Origin: Ensifer canadensis
GTDB lineage: Bacteria > Pseudomonadota > Alphaproteobacteria > Rhizobiales > Rhizobiaceae
NCBI RefSeq assembly: GCF_017488845.2
Contig: NZ_CP083370.1
Span: 3,152,501-3,216,500, forward strand
Reading direction: 5' to 3'
DNA length: 64,000 nucleotides
Shown here in pieces: positions 8,451 through 17,289 of this stretch (position 1 is its first letter; each line of letters starts with the position of its first letter). The notes under the pieces were generated by a model that was given only the letters and a program-made list of their open reading frames with translations, was not told where the DNA came from and did no database searches. The position numbers and the translations under genes were made by a program.

Positions 8451-8555
8451 TAAAGCGCGTCGCGATCTCCAGGATTCGCTTGCCGCACTTTAGGTTCTTG
8501 CTTTTGTGCATGTCGCCTTCGCAAAACCGCTGCACACTTTTGCGCGACATGCATT
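8451..8555. repeat. Rhizobial-type intergenic repeat, copy 2
   Basis: On the minus strand this reads ATGCATGTCGCGCAAAAGTG, then TGCAGCGGTTTTGCGA, a second ACATGCACAAAAGCAAGAAC and CCTAAAG. It is a recognisable intergenic element of rhizobial genomes (recognised from memory). It fills the gap between the dehydrogenase and the LacI regulator gene and contains two partly palindromic GACATGC-type words. Confidence 0.55.
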
Positions 8556-8565
8556 AGGGATTTCT

Positions 8566-9588
8566 TCAGGCGGTGACGCGCAACGGGCCTGTCGACTGGC
8601 GGATGCGCATTTCCGGCTTGATCAGGTGGATGCCGTCGGGTTCGTGGCTGCCGGAAAGCTTGTCGAGAAGTGCGCGTGCCGCACTGCGGCCGACATCGGC
8701 CTGGCCGTTCCAGACGGTGGTCAGCGCCGGTGTCGCGATCGAGGCCTCCTCGAGGTCGTCATAGCCGGTGACGGAGATATCGACGCCTGGAACAAGGCCC
8801 GCACGCGCGATGCCGTTCATCATGCCGATCGCCACCAGATCGTTCCAGCAGACGACTGCGGTCGGCTTCTGCGGCAGCGACAGCAGATGCACAGCCGCCT
8901 CGAAGCCGCCCTGCTTGGAGCGCGGGCCGGGAATGCGCAATTCCGGATCGACCTCGATGTTGGCCTTGCGCAGCGCGTTGACATAACCCTGATAGCGGTC
9001 GCGACCGGTCGAGGTCTGGTCGGTGCCGCCGACCATGGCGATGCAGCGATGGCCAAGGCCGATCAGATGGTTGGTCGCCAGCGAGATGCCATAGGCGTCG
9101 TCGCCGCGGAAGATCGGCACGTCGAGCCCCTCAATCGAACGGGCGATCAGGATCGCCGGCATGCCGTTGTCCTCGGCAAGCTGGATATCTTCCGGCGGCG
9201 TGCCGATCGCCGGCGACATGATGACGCCGTCGCCGCCGAGCTGCAGCAGCGTTTCGATAAAATCGCGCTGCTTGTCGACCGAATCGTAATGGTTGGAGAG
9301 GATGAAGGTCTGCTTGTCGCGGTCGAGCTCCGCTTCGATCGCCTTCAGGATTTCCCCGTAGAACGGGTTCATGATGTCGTGCACGACGACGCCGATGATG
9401 CCGGACCGGGAGGTTCTGAGGCTGGCAGCGCGGCGGTTATAGATATAACCGAGTGCGCGGGCCTGCTCCTTGATCTTATCGCGTGTGAGGGTCGCCACCA
9501 ATGGGCTGTCACGCAATGCCAGGGATACTGTTGCCGTCGAAAGACCGAGTGTTTCCGCGATCGTCGAAAGCTTGACTTTTTGCGCCAC
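8566..9588 (-). CDS. LacI family transcriptional regulator
   Basis: 340 residues with the classical LacI layout. An N-terminal helix-turn-helix (VKLSTIAETLGLSTATVSLALRD) is followed by the hinge helix region (RRAASLRTSRSGIIGVVVHD) and a periplasmic-binding-protein-like effector domain (MNPFYGEILKAIEAEL, SVTGYDDLEEASIATPALTTV). It starts at GTG 9588. The effector is unknown, although family members usually sense sugars. The gene is transcribed toward the 2-hydroxyacid dehydrogenase gene. A perfect palindrome about 48 bases upstream of its start is a good candidate for an autoregulatory operator. Confidence 0.93.
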   Translation of the reverse strand: MAQKVKLSTIAETLGLSTATVSLALRDSPLVATLTRDKIKEQARALGYIYNRRAASLRTSRSGIIGVVVHDIMNPFYGEILKAIEAELDRDKQTFILSNHYDSVDKQRDFIETLLQLGGDGVIMSPAIGTPPEDIQLAEDNGMPAILIARSIEGLDVPIFRGDDAYGISLATNHLIGLGHRCIAMVGGTDQTSTGRDRYQGYVNALRKANIEVDPELRIPGPRSKQGGFEAAVHLLSLPQKPTAVVCWNDLVAIGMMNGIARAGLVPGVDISVTGYDDLEEASIATPALTTVWNGQADVGRSAARALLDKLSGSHEPDGIHLIKPEMRIRQSTGPLRVTA

Positions 9589-9635
9589 GATGCCCCCTGT
9601 TTAAGCCTAGTTGCCTACCCTCAAATTTAAATCCT

Positions 9636-9652
9636 ATTTAAACTGTTTAAAT
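9636..9652. promoter_or_regulatory. 17-bp perfect palindrome, candidate LacI-type operator
   Basis: ATTTAAAC-T-GTTTAAAT is an exact inverted repeat around one central base. It lies 48 bases before the LacI start and 30 bases after the MarR gene stop. Its size and symmetry suit a dimeric LacI protein, though operators of that family usually have a CG centre, which is lacking here. Confidence 0.5.
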
Positions 9653-9681
9653 CGCCGCCGCAATATGCCGCGAAACAAGGC

Positions 9682-10179
9682 TCAGTCGGCTGCGCGTGCC
9701 GCCTGCAGGTTGCTGTCGACAGCCCGCAAAAGCTTCATCAGCGTGCGCACCTGCTTGTCGGTCAGTCCGCGCGTCGCAAGGTTTTCCGAATGCTGGCCGG
9801 CCTCGGCGATCGTCTGCAGCCGGTTGCGCCCCGGTTCGGTGAGATAGACCTTGGTCAGCCGCGCATCGTCATCATCAGGGCGCCGCTCGAGGAAACCTTG
9901 CGCTTCCATGCGACCGATCGTGCGCGTCATCGTCGGCGCCTTGACGCCGAGCTTGGCGGCAAGCCCGCCCGCCGTCAGCCCGTCCATTTCGGCAAGCGCC
10001 AGCATCACACCGTCCTGGCCGGCATAGAGACCGCTTTCGAGCAGATTGCGCGACATCACCGTGCGCATCGAACGCGCCGCCTGGACAAGGATCGAGGCAA
10101 GATCGTGCGGTTCGGCGAGAAGATCGTCCTTCTTCTTGCCGTTCTTGCCCTTCTTTTCGGCCTTGTTCTTCTTGCCCAT
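9682..10179 (-). CDS. MarR family transcriptional regulator
   Basis: 165 residues from the ATG at 10179, which is preceded by AGGAGGTCC, a near-perfect ribosome site. The first 20 residues are an unusual lysine run (KKNKAEKKGKNGKKKDD), possibly contributing to DNA binding. The winged helix follows: LYAGQDGVMLALAEMDGLTA, LAAKLGVKAPTMTRTIGRME and the wing FLERRPDDDDARLTKVYLT. The ligand is unknown. The gene is divergent from a creatininase-family gene, and the 113-base gap contains an inverted repeat that may be its operator. Confidence 0.92.
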   Translation of the reverse strand: MGKKNKAEKKGKNGKKKDDLLAEPHDLASILVQAARSMRTVMSRNLLESGLYAGQDGVMLALAEMDGLTAGGLAAKLGVKAPTMTRTIGRMEAQGFLERRPDDDDARLTKVYLTEPGRNRLQTIAEAGQHSENLATRGLTDKQVRTLMKLLRAVDSNLQAARAAD

Positions 10180-10218
10180 TGGACCTCCTGCCGAATCCCG
10201 CCTCAGACATTTATAGCA

Positions 10219-10244
10219 ATACAGCTTGCGATTACGAACTGTAT
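10219..10244. promoter_or_regulatory. Inverted repeat between marR-type gene and creatininase gene
   Basis: ATACAG (10219-10224) and CTGTAT (10239-10244) are inverted arms separated by 14 bases. They lie 40-65 bases upstream of the MarR start and about 50 bases before the divergent hydrolase. They are weakly supported as a MarR operator. Confidence 0.3.
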
Positions 10245-10292
10245 GACTCAAATAACATTTTTACGACAATTGACGTGAAGGATCGAAGAGAG

Positions 10293-11084
10293 ATGTCGAT
10301 GCCCCAAGCCCGATGGCAGGACAATCCGACCGATCTTCCGCAACAGGCCCGCCGCGACTGGATCGCCGTGCTGCCGCTCGGCGCCCATGAGCAGCATGGA
10401 CCGCATCTGCCCTTCGATACGGACACGCTGATTGCCGAGGGTATTGTCGAACGCTGCATCGCCGCCCTGCCCGCGAACTTGCCCGTTACTTTCCTGCCGA
10501 CCGAACCCGTCGGCTATTCGATCGAGCATATGGATGTGGCCGGCAGCCGGTCGCTCGGCTACGACGAAGCCGTGCGTCGCTGGCTTGGGATCGCCGAAAA
10601 CCTGCACGGTCTCGGCCTCAGCAAATTCGTGATGCTGAACGCCCATGGCGGCAATTCGCCGCTGATGACGATCGTTGCGACTGAGGCGCGAGTGCGTTTC
10701 GGCATGCTGGCGGTGGCGACCAGCTGGACCCGTTTCGGCCAGCCAGATGGCTGGATCGCGCCCGAAGACAAGGCGATCGACATTCACGGCGGCGAGATCG
10801 AGACGTCGGTGATGCTGGCGCTCCATCCCGAAAAGGTCGAGATGGCGAAAGCCCGCGCCTTCCCCTCGCGCCAGAGCGACTACGCCGGACGCTTCCGGCA
10901 TTTGCGCGCCTATGGCCCGCATGCCTTCGGCTGGAAGATGTCCGACCTCAACCGTGACGGTGTTGCCGGCAATGCCTCGGTGGCAACCGCGGCGCGCGGC
11001 GAACAGTTGCTGGCCCACGCGGTTACGGGCGTGATCGAGCTTTTGACCGATGTCGCCGACTTCGACATGACCGAATTCGCCTGA
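10293..11084 (+). CDS. Creatininase family amidohydrolase
   Basis: Metal-dependent hydrolase of the creatinine amidohydrolase/MftE-like family, 263 residues, cytoplasmic. Metal and catalytic signatures are present: LPLGAHEQHGPHLPFDTDTL near residue 26, FVMLNAHGGNSPLM near residue 113, and DIHGGEIETSVMLAL near residue 160. The family includes creatininases and enzymes that trim peptide- or flavin-related intermediates, so the substrate is open. It is divergent from the MarR gene, which may repress it. Two in-frame ATGs (10293 and 10299) are possible; the first is used here. Confidence 0.88.
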   Translation: MSMPQARWQDNPTDLPQQARRDWIAVLPLGAHEQHGPHLPFDTDTLIAEGIVERCIAALPANLPVTFLPTEPVGYSIEHMDVAGSRSLGYDEAVRRWLGIAENLHGLGLSKFVMLNAHGGNSPLMTIVATEARVRFGMLAVATSWTRFGQPDGWIAPEDKAIDIHGGEIETSVMLALHPEKVEMAKARAFPSRQSDYAGRFRHLRAYGPHAFGWKMSDLNRDGVAGNASVATAARGEQLLAHAVTGVIELLTDVADFDMTEFA

Positions 11085-11139
11085 AGGACCGGCAGGGCGC
11101 GCCGACAAAACACTTTGTTTGTGCTTTTGCGCTATCAGC

Positions 11140-12582
11140 ATGGACAGCAGCAAACGACGACAGGCGGCGCTAGGCCGGAACCCCATGGCGAAGATCATCG
11201 CGCTCGGCGCCTATTTCTACCAGGCCCTGATCGCCTTCGGCCTGCTGATCGTCGTCGCCCACTGGCTGGCCCCAGTCGACTATGCCGCCTATTCGCTGTT
11301 CATCTCGCTCAGCCAATTCGGCGCGATCGCCGCTTTCGAATGGGTGCGTTTCTCCTGCATGCGCTTCTATCCCGGCCAGACGGCGGAAATCGAAGCGGCG
11401 GAGCGGCGAACGATCGTTGCGGAGGCAGCGGCCTGCGCGCTTTTCTGCCTTGTCGCTGCGGCCGCGTCGCTCGCCTTCGGCGTCTCGCCGCTGGTGGCGC
11501 TGGTCGGCGGCCTCGTTGCCGTTGCGCAAGGCGGCAGCGACCTGCACCTGACCATGCTGCGCTTCCGCCAGGATTTTCGCGCCTTCTCGGTACTCCAGGG
11601 ATCTCGCGCCACCATCCTGGCGGCGGGAACGTTGATCGGCGCGCTCGTATCGCCAACCTTCCTGTCGACGGTCACCGGCCTGCTTGGCGGTTATGCTCTC
11701 TACGCTCTGCTCGCAACCCTACTTTCGCGCAGATCAGGCCCGCGGTCTTCCGCCTCGCTCGACATGGCGCGCGTGCGAAAGCACCTCGTCTATGGCAGCG
11801 TTTCGGCGGGTGCCGCCAGCGCCTCGATGTTTGCACCGCTTGCGCTGAAGGCGATATTCACCTCGGTCCTCGGCCCCGGCGGCGCTGCCGGTGCGCTGCT
11901 GGCGCTCGATCTGCTGCAGCGCCCGTTCGTGCTGATCGTCTCCGCCCTCCAGGCGATCCAGTATCCCGAAATCGTCGCTGCTCACGACAAGGGCGGCGAT
12001 ACCCTGGCGCTTCGCCGTGAGCTCGGACAATACTACGCGCTGCTCACCAGCTTCGCGCTGATGATGGCGGCAGGCATCTTCGCCGTTCTGGTGCCGGCGA
12101 CATGGCTGGTCATCAGCCCTGACCTGCAGGCCGGCTTCCTCGCGACGGCCCCGTTCGTCATTATCCTTTCGCTCGCGCGCGTTCTGACCCAGATCATGCT
12201 GCCGACACCGCTGCACTTGAAGCAGCGCCTGACCGCGATCTTCGCGCTCGCGGCCATCGACTGCGCGCTTCTCAATCTCTTCGCGCTTGCCAGCGCGTTC
12301 CTTTTGGCGCCAAGCGCCGCCACACTGATGGCAGGCGGCGCGCTCGGCGCCATATTCGCATCCTTGATCGGCCTGCGCCTGATGGCGACCTTGCCCTTCG
12401 ACTTCACCTGGTCGCCGGTTCTCCTCGCCGCTGCCGGCCTTGGAGTCACCATTGTCGCCTTCGTGCTGTCTTACCGGTCCGCCACCGTCGCTACTGCCGC
12501 CGGGATTGTCATTGGTGGGGTCTGCTGCCTCTTGGCGCTCAATCGCCTGCGGCTCGGCATGCGCGCGTCAACCGCCGCGTGA
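11140..12582 (+). CDS. Polysaccharide flippase-like membrane protein (MVF/Wzx superfamily)
   Basis: About 480 residues, almost wholly hydrophobic, with roughly 12-14 membrane helices. It resembles lipopolysaccharide/polysaccharide biosynthesis flippases, which move undecaprenyl-linked glycans across the inner membrane. The N-terminal segment ALGAYFYQALIAFGLLIVVA is typical. The start is uncertain: the ATG at 11140 is taken, and the ATG at 11185 (MAKIIALG) is equally plausible. It is followed by a GT2 glycosyltransferase on the same strand and a convergent GT4 gene, so the three probably serve one surface polysaccharide. No polymerase gene is seen. Confidence 0.82.
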   Translation: MDSSKRRQAALGRNPMAKIIALGAYFYQALIAFGLLIVVAHWLAPVDYAAYSLFISLSQFGAIAAFEWVRFSCMRFYPGQTAEIEAAERRTIVAEAAACALFCLVAAAASLAFGVSPLVALVGGLVAVAQGGSDLHLTMLRFRQDFRAFSVLQGSRATILAAGTLIGALVSPTFLSTVTGLLGGYALYALLATLLSRRSGPRSSASLDMARVRKHLVYGSVSAGAASASMFAPLALKAIFTSVLGPGGAAGALLALDLLQRPFVLIVSALQAIQYPEIVAAHDKGGDTLALRRELGQYYALLTSFALMMAAGIFAVLVPATWLVISPDLQAGFLATAPFVIILSLARVLTQIMLPTPLHLKQRLTAIFALAAIDCALLNLFALASAFLLAPSAATLMAGGALGAIFASLIGLRLMATLPFDFTWSPVLLAAAGLGVTIVAFVLSYRSATVATAAGIVIGGVCCLLALNRLRLGMRASTAA

Positions 12583-12670
12583 TCTCGGGCGCGATAGTGA
12601 ACCGGGCGCGATAAGGAAAACTGAACCTCTTTCGGTTTAGATCTGGGCAAACCGAGAGGCGAAGAACACC

Positions 12671-13549
12671 ATGAAGATCATTGTCGGAATAGCCACGGCG
12701 GGTCGCCGCGAAGTGCTGTCCGAAACACTGCTGCACCTGAGCCGGCAGGATCGCCAGGCGGACGCGATCCTCGTCTGCCCCTCGTCGCCGCAGGACGTCG
12801 ATCTCGACTTTGTCAGCACGCTCGCATCGGAGATCACCCTGGTCACGGGCAGCAAGGGCTCCTGTGCGCAGCGCAACGCCATCCTCGACCACACGGGGAC
12901 CGCCGATATCATCGTGTTTTTCGACGATGATTTCCTGCCCCAGTGCGATTTTCTGGCTGAAGTCGAAACCCTCTTCGAGAAGAGGGCCGACATTGCCGTG
13001 GCGACCGGCCTGGTGCTGGCCGATGGCATTCATGGCCCGGGCATCCCGGTCAAGGAAGGGTTGGAAATCCTTGCGCGCGATCGGGCAACGGGCAGACAGG
13101 CCACCCTCGAACCCGTTTACAACGCCTATGGCTGCAATATGGTTTTTCGCGTGTCGGCCATTGAAGCCGACGCCACCCGCTTCGACGAAAACCTGCCGCT
13201 TTACGGCTGGCAGGAGGATGTCGACTTCTGCCGCCGCCTCGCCCGCCACGGCCGCATTGTGCGCAGCGCCACCCTGCGCGGCGTCCATCTCGGCAACAAA
13301 CGGGGACGTACTTCGGGTTTGCGCTTCGGTTACTCACAGGTGGCAAACCCGCTCTACCTTTTCCGCAAAGGCACGGTCGGTCTGGGCTGGGCATTGAAGC
13401 TTTTGAGCTCCAACATCGCCGCAAACATCGTCGGCAGTCTGAAATCTCAGGGGCTTGTCGACAGACGGGGCCGCCTTAAGGGAAACCTTATCGCCCTCGT
13501 AGATCTCCTACGCGGCAGGATAGATCCGCTGCGCACACTCGAACTCTAA
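12671..13549 (+). CDS. Family 2 glycosyltransferase
   Basis: GT-A fold glycosyltransferase of 292 residues, inverting by family. It begins MKIIVGIATAGRREVLSETL. A metal-binding acidic cluster FFDDDF lies near residues 82-87, a YNAYGCNMVFRVSAI acceptor segment follows, and the candidate catalytic base is in YGWQEDVDFCRRLARHGR near residue 180. The C-terminal region has an amphipathic stretch (GLGWALKLLSSNIAANIVG) that may associate with the membrane. It probably adds a sugar to a lipid-linked or extracellular polysaccharide. It starts 88 bases after the flippase gene. Confidence 0.9.
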   Translation: MKIIVGIATAGRREVLSETLLHLSRQDRQADAILVCPSSPQDVDLDFVSTLASEITLVTGSKGSCAQRNAILDHTGTADIIVFFDDDFLPQCDFLAEVETLFEKRADIAVATGLVLADGIHGPGIPVKEGLEILARDRATGRQATLEPVYNAYGCNMVFRVSAIEADATRFDENLPLYGWQEDVDFCRRLARHGRIVRSATLRGVHLGNKRGRTSGLRFGYSQVANPLYLFRKGTVGLGWALKLLSSNIAANIVGSLKSQGLVDRRGRLKGNLIALVDLLRGRIDPLRTLEL

Positions 13550-13580
13550 TCGCGCGTTCAGTTCCGAATAAGCAAGCTAG

Positions 13581-14672
13581 TCAGCCCTGCCCTGCGACCA
13601 GCAGGTTGAGCAGAATGACCGCGCTTGCGTTCCATGAGAACCGCATTGCATTTTCATGCCCCGAACGCCCCAGCTGTCGCCGAAGCGCATCATCGGCGGA
13701 TATCTTCCGCATAACCTCGACGAGGGTTTCCGCCTTCGCCGGATCGAAATAGAGAGCCGCCTCGCCGCAGGCTTCCCTGACCGGGGGTATGTCAGCGGCC
13801 AGCACCGGGCACCCTTGTGTCATCGCCTCGAGCGGCGGGATACCGAACCCTTCATAGAGGCTCGGGAACAGGAAGGCGGTGGCGTGGCGCTGCAGCCCGG
13901 CGATCTCGGCGTCCGTCAGCCGCCCGGGAAAGATCAGGTTGCCCCGCGACGTCGGGGCGATGTCGCGAAAAACGCTGGGATCCGTACCGCCGACGACCAC
14001 GAGCTTGCTGCCGGTAGCACCCAGGGCTTCGAAGGCACGCACCGCAAACTCGACGTTCTTGTTGGGCTTCAGTGTGCCGACGAGAAGGAAGAAGGGGGTC
14101 TCGGCAAGCCCCAGCTTCGCAACGATCTCCCGGTCCGGCTGAAGGTCGGAAAAGTGATCTGTGGCGTTGTAGATCACGTCAATACCCGATGCTGGAACGC
14201 GAAAGACATCCGCCAGTTCACCGCGCGAAAAATAGGAAACGGTGCCGATCTTCGCGCGACGCGTCAGGATGTAGCCGAGCGCGCCGTGGAACAGCCGGTA
14301 GCCGCGCCCGAAGGAAGCCGGATGACGGAAGAGCGTGACGTCGTGGATCACCACCACTTGGTCGGAATGCAGCACCGGTCCGCTGCCCCCGAGGCCGACC
14401 AGCGTATCGCGCCGCGTCCGCCAATAGAGCGGCCCCTGCTCCCAGAGATGGCCCGGGCCTGAGCCGAAACGCTCGATCGATATCGCCGACAGTGGCAGAT
14501 CATCCGGCGCGGACGCTGGAGCCAGCAACCGCCAGCGCACATCCTTCAGCGCCGGCGGCACGTCGCCCGCGGCAATGCGGGCATCGAGCGCGCGGGTGAT
14601 CTCGCGGGCAAAGCGCTGCACGCCGGTGAGCGGCTGAGTCAGGAACCGGCCGTTGATGGAAATCGTCTTCAC
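13581..14672 (-). CDS. Family 4 (GT-B) glycosyltransferase
   Basis: 363-residue retaining glycosyltransferase with two Rossmann lobes. It opens with MKTISINGRFLTQPLTGVQR, where the T-G-V-Q-R-F word is common in mannosyl- and rhamnosyl-type GT4 enzymes. The C-terminal lobe has FFLLVGTLKPNKNVEFAVRA and the sugar-nucleotide signature FLFPSLYEGFGIPPLEAMTQ, with the E-X7-E motif. It converges on the GT2 gene, leaving 31 bases between stops. The donor and acceptor cannot be decided. It belongs functionally with the flippase and GT2 for surface polysaccharide assembly. Confidence 0.92.
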   Translation of the reverse strand: MKTISINGRFLTQPLTGVQRFAREITRALDARIAAGDVPPALKDVRWRLLAPASAPDDLPLSAISIERFGSGPGHLWEQGPLYWRTRRDTLVGLGGSGPVLHSDQVVVIHDVTLFRHPASFGRGYRLFHGALGYILTRRAKIGTVSYFSRGELADVFRVPASGIDVIYNATDHFSDLQPDREIVAKLGLAETPFFLLVGTLKPNKNVEFAVRAFEALGATGSKLVVVGGTDPSVFRDIAPTSRGNLIFPGRLTDAEIAGLQRHATAFLFPSLYEGFGIPPLEAMTQGCPVLAADIPPVREACGEAALYFDPAKAETLVEVMRKISADDALRRQLGRSGHENAMRFSWNASAVILLNLLVAGQG

Positions 14673-14870
14673 GCATGCACCCCTTCGGTAGGACGCGAAC
14701 TCTCCCTGATTTTGATGAAAGGAGCGTTATCGCTGCCCGGTTCGCCCGTCCCGGAGGCGGCAATGGCGTGGCCAAAATCGGCTTCGCCATTTGCGCATCG
14801 CCGCCGCATCTCCTATATGAAACGCGACATGGATGCCCGCTCCCCGCATCCCGAGATCCCAGAGGTTCCC

Positions 14871-15965
14871 ATGACCGAAACATCCCCGCAGAAGCCGATT
14901 CCCGTCACCGTGCTCACCGGATATCTCGGCGCCGGCAAGACGACGCTGTTGAACCGCATCCTCAGCGAGAACCACGGGCGCAAATACGCCGTCATCGTCA
15001 ACGAATTCGGCGAGATCGGCATCGACAACGACCTGATCGTCGAATCCGACGAGGAAATCTACGAGATGAACAACGGCTGCGTCTGCTGCACCGTGCGCGG
15101 CGACCTGATCCGCGTGGTGGAAGGCCTGATGCGCCGGCCCGGTCGCTTCGATGCGATCATCGTGGAAACCACCGGTCTTGCCGATCCGGTTCCGGTCGCC
15201 CAGACCTTCTTCATGGACGACGATGTGCGCGCCAAGACCGAGCTTGATGCCGTCGTCGCGCTGGTAGACGCCAAGCACCTGCCGCTCCGGCTGAAGGACA
15301 GCCGCGAGGCCGAAGACCAGATCGCCTTTGCCGACGTCGTGCTCCTCAACAAGACCGACCTCGTCAGCCCGGAAGAGCTGGAGCGGATCGAGGCGACGGT
15401 TCGCGTCATAAATCCGTCGGCCCGCATCTACAGAACGCAGCGCTCCGAGATCGACCTCACCAAGGTTCTCGACCAGGGCGCGTTCAACCTTGAGAGAGCG
15501 CTGGAAAACGACCCGCATTTCCTCGACCAGGACGATCACGAGCACGATCACACCTGCGGCCCGGATTGCGGCCACGATCACCACGATCATCATGACCATG
15601 ATCATCACCACCATCATGATCACGACCATCACCACCATGACCACGCCCCCTCGCCGATCCATGATGTGACGGTGCAATCGATCTCGCTGCGCGGCGGCGA
15701 GATGAACGCTGATCGCTTCTTCCCCTGGATCCAGAAGATCACCCAGACGGACGGCCCGAACATCCTGCGCCTGAAGGGCATCATCGCCTTTGCCGGCGAC
15801 GCCGAGCGTTATGTCGTGCAGGGCGTGCACATGATCATCGAGGGCGACCATCAGCGTGCCTGGAAGGAAGGCGAAAAGCGCGAAAGCCGCCTGGTCTTCA
15901 TCGGCCGCGACCTCGACCGCGAAAAGCTGGAGCGCACGTTCAAGGCCTGCGAAGCTTCAGCCTGA
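14871..15965 (+). CDS. CobW/COG0523 family GTPase metallochaperone
   Basis: G3E GTPase of 364 residues that delivers a metal (zinc or cobalt, by family) using GTP hydrolysis. The P-loop is GYLGAGKTT at residues 17-25, the CXCC metal site is NGCVCCT with cysteines 70, 72 and 73, and the base-recognition motif is LLNKTDLVS near residue 160. A long histidine/aspartate-rich stretch (about residues 222-260, with CGPDCGHDH) forms a metal-loading loop. The CobW C-terminal domain follows. ATG 14871 is chosen because AGAGG lies 6 bases upstream and the homologous part starts there; the frame is open further upstream. A WD40 gene follows. Confidence 0.93.
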   Translation: MTETSPQKPIPVTVLTGYLGAGKTTLLNRILSENHGRKYAVIVNEFGEIGIDNDLIVESDEEIYEMNNGCVCCTVRGDLIRVVEGLMRRPGRFDAIIVETTGLADPVPVAQTFFMDDDVRAKTELDAVVALVDAKHLPLRLKDSREAEDQIAFADVVLLNKTDLVSPEELERIEATVRVINPSARIYRTQRSEIDLTKVLDQGAFNLERALENDPHFLDQDDHEHDHTCGPDCGHDHHDHHDHDHHHHHDHDHHHHDHAPSPIHDVTVQSISLRGGEMNADRFFPWIQKITQTDGPNILRLKGIIAFAGDAERYVVQGVHMIIEGDHQRAWKEGEKRESRLVFIGRDLDREKLERTFKACEASA

Positions 15966-16009
15966 TTCCGGAAGCCGCGATGCGGCTCTAAGATCAAATT
16001 AAGGAGAGC

Positions 16010-17065
16010 ATGGCGTCGGTCCTTTTCGGCATCATGCTCCAACAGCATGCCGAACCAGGGGACCATGACAATCTGATGCCGACAGTCGCTCCGCTCGATC
16101 TCGAAGGCCACGTCGTTGGCGTGGCCTTTCTCAAGGGCATACCTTTCTTCGCCGAAGCCACCGGCGCCATCCACCGCCTCGACCACGGCCACAAGACGAC
16201 GGAAGTCCACGAGGGCCTGCTGTCTCTGGTTCTCGACGAGGCGAACGAAACGCTTCTGACCGGCGGCGAGGACGGCAAGGTGATGCGCACGGCTGCCGAC
16301 GGCACCGCGACGCTGGTTGCCGAAGCGCCGCGCAAGTGGATCGCCCAAGTCGCAGCCGGCCCGCAGGGCGCCGTCGGCTATGCCTATGGCAAGACCACCC
16401 ATGTGCGGCTGGCCGACGGCACGACGAAAGAATTTGCCGAGGAGCGCACGGTCGAGGGCGTCGCCTTTGCGCCGAAGGGCTTGCGTGTTGCCGCCGCCCG
16501 CTACAACGGCGTGTCGATGCACTGGGTCGCGACCGCGGGCCAGCCGATTGATCTCGACTGGAAGGGCGCCCATACCGGCGTCACCTTCTCGCCCGACGGC
16601 CGTTTCCTCGTGACCACGATGCAGGAAAATGCCCTGCACGGCTGGAAGCTCGACGCAAAGCCCGGCGGCGAGGCACGCCACATGCGCATGACCGGCTACC
16701 CGGCCAAGGTGAAGTCGCTCTCCTGGTCCGCGAAGGGCAAGTGGCTCGCATCTTCGGGCGCGCCGGCCGCCATCGTCTGGCCCTTCCAGGGCAAAGACGG
16801 ACCGATGGGCAAGGCGCCGCTGGAACTCGGCACCCGCGCCGACATCATGGTGACTTCCGTCGCCTGTCATCCGGCCGAAGACATCGTCGCCATCGGCTAT
16901 CAGGACGGCATGATCCTCGCCGCCCGTTTCGCCGACAGCAAGGAAGTGCTGTTGCGCCGTCCCGGCAAGGGTGCGGTCACCGCCATGGCCTGGAGCAAGG
17001 ACGGGCGCCAGCTCGTTTTCGGCTCGGCCGAGGGCGACTGCGGCATCGTCGATATCGCCGGATAA
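16010..17065 (+). CDS. WD40 repeat beta-propeller protein
   Basis: 351 residues built of WD40-like blades, without signal peptide or catalytic motif. Recognisable blade ends include TLVAEAPRKWIAQVAAGPQG, GVTFSPDGRFLVTTMQENAL, SLSWSAKGKWLASSGAPAAI and AMAWSKDGRQLVFGSAEGDC. It probably acts as a protein-binding scaffold. It follows the CobW gene by 44 bases on the same strand, so a joint role in metal handling is likely but unproven. AAGGAG lies 3 bases before the ATG at 16010, a short spacing; an internal ATG at 16076 (MPTVAPLDLEGHVV) is the alternative start. Confidence 0.88.
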   Translation: MASVLFGIMLQQHAEPGDHDNLMPTVAPLDLEGHVVGVAFLKGIPFFAEATGAIHRLDHGHKTTEVHEGLLSLVLDEANETLLTGGEDGKVMRTAADGTATLVAEAPRKWIAQVAAGPQGAVGYAYGKTTHVRLADGTTKEFAEERTVEGVAFAPKGLRVAAARYNGVSMHWVATAGQPIDLDWKGAHTGVTFSPDGRFLVTTMQENALHGWKLDAKPGGEARHMRMTGYPAKVKSLSWSAKGKWLASSGAPAAIVWPFQGKDGPMGKAPLELGTRADIMVTSVACHPAEDIVAIGYQDGMILAARFADSKEVLLRRPGKGAVTAMAWSKDGRQLVFGSAEGDCGIVDIAG

Positions 17066-17100
17066 CATTCGCTCGACGCTCTTCGACGGCGTTAGCGCAG

Positions 17101-17254
17101 TTGCCCCTCACCCTAACCCTCTCCCCGCAAGCGGGGCGAGGGGACGTGGCATACGCTCTGTCAAAGAATGCCGAAATATCTGGCCGGACGAAACCGCGCC
17201 ACGAGTCCCTTCTCCCCGCCTGCGGGGAGAAGGTCGCGGCAGCGGGATGAGGGG
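17101..17254. repeat. Palindromic intergenic element pair (CCCTCTCCCCGC type)
   Basis: Two hairpin units lie between the convergent WD40 and ZIP genes. One is CCCTCACCCTAACCCTCTCC continuing into CCCGCAAGCGGGGCGAGGGG, and the other is CCTTCTCCCCGCCTGCGGGG continuing into AGAAGG. The outer ends, CCCCTCA and TGAGGGG, are also inverted. Similar units occur at 33566-33732 and 42046-42266. This is a REP-like family common in rhizobia and may act as a bidirectional transcription end. Confidence 0.65.
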
Positions 17255-17289
17255 CTGCCAAATCGCTCATGACAGCGATCCACAAACAA

